Below are positions 5,315 through 5,517 of a stretch of 5,517 nt of DNA, in pieces (position 1 is the first letter of the stretch; each line of letters begins with the position of its first letter). Position numbers and translations under genes: made by a program. The stretch lies in the NCBI GenBank assembly GCA_934746785.1, contig CAKVFO010000190.1:1-5517 (forward strand), read 5' to 3'. The stretch is from an uncultured Clostridium sp. GTDB taxonomy: Bacteria; Bacillota; Clostridia; Clostridiales; Clostridiaceae. The notes below the pieces were generated by a model, which had not been told where the DNA came from, made no database searches, and saw only the letters and a program-made list of their open reading frames with translations.

Positions 5315-5446
5315 ATGAGAAAGGTCTTTATAGATGTGATAATTTTACAACTTAGTAATAGTAAACTTGATGATTTCTTAAAGTCTGGCTTAGATTTGTC
5401 TAGAAAGGCTGGAATTATAATTGAAAAGAATGAAGAAGGAAATTAA
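5315..5446 (+). CDS. Short unrecognised ORF or gene remnant (43 residues)
   Basis: ATG at 5315 to TAA at 5444-5446 gives MRKVFIDVIILQLSNSKLDD and on to IIIEKNEEGN. The second half (SNSKLDDFLKSGLDLSRKAG) has the composition and codon use of real clostridial protein and ends exactly at a hairpin, so it looks like the true C-terminus of a gene. No RBS precedes the ATG and the upstream sequence is not open, so it is probably the surviving tail of a broken gene. No family was recognised. Confidence 0.3.
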   Translation: MRKVFIDVIILQLSNSKLDDFLKSGLDLSRKAGIIIEKNEEGN

Positions 5447-5457
5447 TCCTCTTCATT
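5429..5457. terminator. Hairpin between convergent reading frames, probable bidirectional terminator
   Basis: Arms 5429-5440 and 5447-5457 make 11 pairs with one bulged A around the loop AATTAA, which contains the stop of the (+) frame. The (-) strand flank is T-rich (CTTTTC), better than the (+) flank, and the hairpin begins two bases past the stop of the (-) gene at 5460. It is likely the terminator of that gene. Confidence 0.55.
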
Positions 5458-5459
5458 TC

Positions 5460-5517
5460 TTATCTATCAAATAAATTAACAGCATTATTTACATGTTCAA
5501 CAAACATGTCTCTTATC
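5460..5517 (-). CDS. C-terminal tail of a gene entering from the right edge (partial)
   Basis: On the (-) strand the frame is open from the window edge to the TAA at 5460-5462 and gives IRDMFVEHVNNAVNLFDR, a soluble, helical-looking end. It is followed at once by the 5429-5457 hairpin with a T-rich flank, as expected for a real gene end. Eighteen residues are too few to name a family. Confidence 0.45.
   Translation of the reverse strand, partial: IRDMFVEHVNNAVNLFDR

Larger units (their letters stand above)
5135..5459. other. About 325 bases without a convincing intact gene
   Basis: This stretch between the SH3b/NlpC relic and the right-edge gene holds only fragments. A (+) frame with a TTA GTA TTA ATT GAA run (from about 5131 to a TAA near 5240) might be further hydrolase debris (LVLIEYNGCG). 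The (-) frame at 5076-5285 and the (+) frame at 5315-5446 are described separately. No RBS-led start or clear promoter was found. Confidence 0.4.

Overview
The window is very A+T-rich. Its genes have strong AGGAG-type ribosome binding sites, short intergenic spaces and hairpin terminators. This composition and gene content suggest a Firmicute, most likely Clostridium sensu stricto. No rRNA, tRNA, CRISPR array, complete insertion sequence or phage module was found.

Layout: (1) Positions 1-1382 (+) hold the C-terminal end of a membrane protein, probably an APC-type amino-acid permease. It is followed 23 bases later by a complete ornithine cyclodeaminase/mu-crystallin family gene, so the two look like one amino-acid or amine metabolism operon. 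A large hairpin follows at 1480-1548. (2) 1559-2461 (-) is a complete CPBP-family intramembrane protease gene with all three motif blocks. (3) 2651-2923 (+) is a 90-codon, TTG-started two-helix membrane protein that looks like the truncated front half of another CPBP protein; its stop codon lies inside a 25-bp terminator hairpin. (4) 3018-3770 (-) encodes a secreted protein made of two CBM21-like carbohydrate-binding domains with no catalytic domain. A perfect 12-bp palindrome lies near its probable transcription start. (5) 4057-4245 (+) is a small, charged, possibly helix-turn-helix protein with its own RBS and a strong terminator. (6) 4507-5134 (+) is a decayed cell-wall hydrolase gene: signal peptide, one whole SH3b domain, then a second SH3b domain and an NlpC/P60 active-site segment spread over different reading frames. 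(7) 5135-5517 holds unrecognised coding-like scraps on both strands and the C-terminal tail of a (-) gene entering from the right edge.

The first half is ordinary metabolic and membrane content. The second half (from about 2600) is accessory: secreted or surface-directed products, single-gene transcription units closed by long hairpins, and at least one clearly dead gene. No obvious new multi-gene system is visible. The best leads are the free-standing tandem CBM21 protein with its palindrome, the probable CPBP relic, and the eroding SH3b-NlpC/P60 locus.
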